Assembly: GCF_900106065.1 (NCBI RefSeq)
Contig: NZ_LT629796.1
Span: 806,001-870,000, forward strand
From: Pseudomonas mandelii
GTDB lineage: Bacteria > Pseudomonadota > Gammaproteobacteria > Pseudomonadales > Pseudomonadaceae
DNA length: 64,000 bases
Reading direction: 5' to 3'
In this document: positions 62,417 through 64,000 of the stretch, piece after piece
Numbering within the stretch: position 1 is the first letter of the stretch
How the letters are laid out: every line of letters starts with the position of its first letter
Notes under the pieces: model-generated
Databases searched by the model: none
Seen by the model: the letters and a program-made list of their open reading frames with translations, nothing else
Told to the model about the DNA's origin: nothing
Position numbers and translations under genes: made by a program

Positions 62417-62721
62417 CAGATGTACAGGTCGAGGCCCATTACATCGGTATCCCAATCGACAAAACCGGCGGTGCTCAAGTAGCTGGCGAGTGCCGTGGCG
62501 ACGCTTTTGCTCATGGCGCGGTGGTAGATCATGTCTTGCTGACGGGCCGGGAGATTGCTCAGGCGTTGCGCGGAAGCCTTGGCGGCACGGGCGGCCATTT
62601 GCTCTTCGGATGGGATTTCCAGCTCGCCGTCGATATCGACGTAGTCGTCATCCGCCACAGGGCCTTTGCGAGGCTTGCGCTTGAGGGGGTAGGACTGGGA
62701 GGAAAGGCCGTCTATACGCAT
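62416..62721 (-). CDS. Small hypothetical protein coupled to the DUF72 gene
   Basis: The 101-residue protein begins MRIDGLSSQSYPLKRKPRKGPV. It then has an acidic segment DDDYVDIDGELEIPSEEQMAARAAKASAQRLSNLPARQQDMIYHRAMSKSVATALASYLSTAGF (about 25-88) and ends VDWDTDVMGLDLYI. It is mostly helical, with no signal peptide. Its stop overlaps the DUF72 start by one base, so the two are probably translated together. I recognise no domain. Confidence 0.8.
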   Translation of the reverse strand: MRIDGLSSQSYPLKRKPRKGPVADDDYVDIDGELEIPSEEQMAARAAKASAQRLSNLPARQQDMIYHRAMSKSVATALASYLSTAGFVDWDTDVMGLDLYI

Positions 62722-62866
62722 AAGTACATGTCCGGTATCAGTAATGGCAGTTTAGTGGCACATAACCCACTTCGCAAACCACCGAGTGATAACTAGAACA
62801 CAGAAATACGAAAAGGTTTAAAAGCCGGGGGATAAATCGACGATTGGCTGCAGTTGGAATGTCCAT

Positions 62867-62987
62867 TGTGGCGAGGGAGCTTGCTCCCGTTCGGCTGCGC
62901 AGCCGTCGCAAAACCTGCCTACTCGGTGTTGCTGATGGAATCCTGGGGTCGCTTCGCAACCCAACGGGAGCAAGCTCCCTCGCCACA
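62867..62987. repeat. REP-like inverted pair, third subtype, upstream of tsaB
   Basis: TGTGGCGAGGGAGCTTGCTC and its inverse GAGCAAGCTCCCTCGCCACA flank about 80 bp that contain a second, weaker pair (GGCTGCGCAGCC, GTCGCTTCGCAAC). The core GAGGGAGCTTGCTCCCGTT differs from both other subtypes. Most of the 278-bp gap between tsaB and the 101-residue gene is filled by it. Confidence 0.85.
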
Positions 62988-62999
62988 ACAGCATTGGGA

Positions 63000-63674
63000 T
63001 TAACGCGCTTTCGGCGTCGCCACTTTGTCGCGCAGATAAACCGGCTGAGCCTCGTCCGCCACGATTGCCTCTCCACGCGCCCAGGCAAACCGCGCCAGCG
63101 TCAGCAGGTCTTCGGCGTGCGGCAGCATGCCTGCATCCTGCCCACTCAGATTGACAGCGATGCGCTCGGCATACCCCCACCCCGTGCCGGCGCCGAACCA
63201 TTCACCGCTGGCATCAGCCGGCAATGCGGCCACTTCCGGCGCCAACACCGCTTCATTGCCGACCAGGCGCATCTCCCCCGCCGTTTCGCGGTAGCACCCC
63301 CAATACACCTCATCCATGCGCGCATCGATGGCGGCTGCGACCTGGCTGACGCCGTGTTCGCGATAAGCCCGTTGTGCCAGTACCGCCAGGTTGGAGACCG
63401 GCAGCACCGGGCGATCCAGCGCAAACGCCAGGCCCTGCACCACACCAATGGCGATCCGCACGCCGGTGAATGCGCCCGGCCCACGACCGAAGGCAATGGC
63501 ATCAACCGCTTGCAGGGTGGTCCCGGCGTCGGCGAGCAACTGCTGGATCATCGGCAACAGCTTTTGCGCATGCAGGCGCGGGATCACCTCGTAATGGCTC
63601 GTGACCTTGCCGTCATGCAGCAAGGCAACGGAGCAAGCTTCAGTCGCGGTGTCCAGGGCCAGCAAGGTGCTCAT
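63000..63674 (-). CDS. tsaB: tRNA threonylcarbamoyladenosine biosynthesis protein TsaB
   Basis: TsaB works with TsaD and TsaE to make the t6A37 modification of ANN-decoding tRNAs; TcdA (42063-42875) then cyclises it. The ATG at 63674 gives MSTLLALDTATEACSVALLH and 224 residues; 20 upstream codons are open but not family-like. It has LLPMIQQLLADAGTTLQAVDAIAFGRGPGAFTGVRIAIGVVQGLAFALDRPVLPVSNLAVLAQRAY (about 36-101), AIDARMDEVYWGCY and an inactive kinase-like (ASKHA) C-terminal lobe. A terminator for adk lies upstream. Confidence 0.95.
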   Translation of the reverse strand: MSTLLALDTATEACSVALLHDGKVTSHYEVIPRLHAQKLLPMIQQLLADAGTTLQAVDAIAFGRGPGAFTGVRIAIGVVQGLAFALDRPVLPVSNLAVLAQRAYREHGVSQVAAAIDARMDEVYWGCYRETAGEMRLVGNEAVLAPEVAALPADASGEWFGAGTGWGYAERIAVNLSGQDAGMLPHAEDLLTLARFAWARGEAIVADEAQPVYLRDKVATPKAR

Positions 63675-63721
63675 CGATGTTTCCGTAAGAGAGGTCAGAA
63701 AAAGTGCGCCAGTATAAACAA

Positions 63722-63745
63722 CTACGGCCCGCAAGCGGGCCGTAG
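63722..63745 (-). terminator. Intrinsic terminator after adk
   Basis: CTACGGCCCGC and GCGGGCCGTAG form a perfect 11-bp stem around two bases, 22 bp after the adk stop; TTGTTTAT follows on the minus strand. Confidence 0.75.
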
Positions 63746-63767
63746 AAGATGAAGCGATTCAGACTTT

Positions 63768-64000
63768 TCAGTTCAGCGCTTCAAGCACCTTGCCGGTAAT
63801 CGCTTCAACCGAGCCAACACCTTCGATGTGGCTGTACTTCGGTTTGCCTTGAGCGGTGGACAGCTCCTGGTAAAACTTCACCAAAGGCTCGGTCTGAGCG
63901 TGGTAGACGGAGAGACGATGACGCACGGTTTCTTCGGTATCGTCTTTGCGCTGTACCAGCTCTTCGCCAGTGATGTCGTCCTTACCGGCAATTTTCGGCG
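63768..64000 (-). CDS. adk: Adenylate kinase, 3' end only
   Basis: The last 77 codons read [45 protein letters not shown], then [31 protein letters not shown] and TGA at 63768-63770. [19 protein letters not shown] is the C-terminal nucleotide-binding motif of adenylate kinase. Family proteins are about 215 residues, so about two thirds are missing beyond the window. The enzyme converts ATP and AMP to two ADP. It precedes tsaB, as is usual in Pseudomonas. Confidence 0.93.
   Translation of the reverse strand, partial: PKIAGKDDITGEELVQRKDDTEETVRHRLSVYHAQTEPLVKFYQELSTAQGKPKYSHIEGVGSVEAITGKVLEALN

Overview
The window looks like chromosomal DNA of a fluorescent Pseudomonas (P. fluorescens group). 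The evidence is high GC, Pseudomonas-like protein sequences throughout, the gene order accA-dnaE-rnhB-lpxB-lpxA-fabZ-lpxD-skp-bamA-rseP-dxr-cdsA-uppS-frr-pyrH-tsf-rpsB followed by map-glnD-dapC, and many REP palindromes of the type typical of this group. It is almost entirely core genome, with a few accessory pieces.

Layout. 1-5420 (mostly minus strand): truD (cut by the window edge), ispF, the formaldehyde-detoxification pair fghA-adhC with a divergent LysR regulator, then ispD-ftsB. 5592-12204 (minus): eno, kdsA, pyrG, tilS, accA. 12344-30574 (minus): dnaE, rnhB and the envelope/translation superoperon, which makes lipid A (lpxA, lpxB, lpxD), fatty acids (fabZ), isoprenoid and phospholipid precursors (dxr, uppS, cdsA), outer-membrane assembly factors (skp, bamA, rseP) and translation factors (frr, pyrH, tsf, rpsB). 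30948-35805 (plus): map, glnD, dapC. 35806-36919: an AT-rich patch with an isolated astacin-like zinc protease. 36943-42875: Na+/H+ antiporter, ArsC-like reductase, dapD, csdA-csdE and tcdA. 43093-51294: a GH17-GT2 glucan synthase (NdvB type), dapE, rlmA, a small conserved protein, a cold-shock protein and plsB. 51349-53200: a YbaY-type lipoprotein, a DUF4197 protein and a DUF6124 gene with an elaborate leader. 53471-58381: a MexJK-type RND pump with a divergent MexL-type TetR repressor. 58490-64000: rsmJ, a protein with two 44-residue repeats, an extensin-like protein, a PEP-mutase-like enzyme, a DUF72 protein, a 101-residue protein, tsaB and the 3' end of adk.

The most unusual element is the leader of the DUF6124 gene (52925-53192, minus strand). 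It folds as a small three-way-junction RNA (52986-53052) whose hairpin loop is complementary to the gene's own ribosome-binding site and whose single-stranded segment is complementary to a second loop near the start. Both target sequences occur again upstream of the RNA in the same order. This is the a1-b1 / C4 / a2-b2 arrangement of the C4 antisense RNA immunity loci of phages P1, P7 and P4, here placed on a chromosomal gene of unknown function, together with a possible terminator/antiterminator switch.

The dapC, dapD and dapE genes in one window supply most of the succinylase branch of lysine/diaminopimelate synthesis. ispD, ispF and dxr supply three steps of the MEP pathway, which feeds uppS. 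No tRNA, rRNA, CRISPR array, insertion sequence or prophage integrase was seen.
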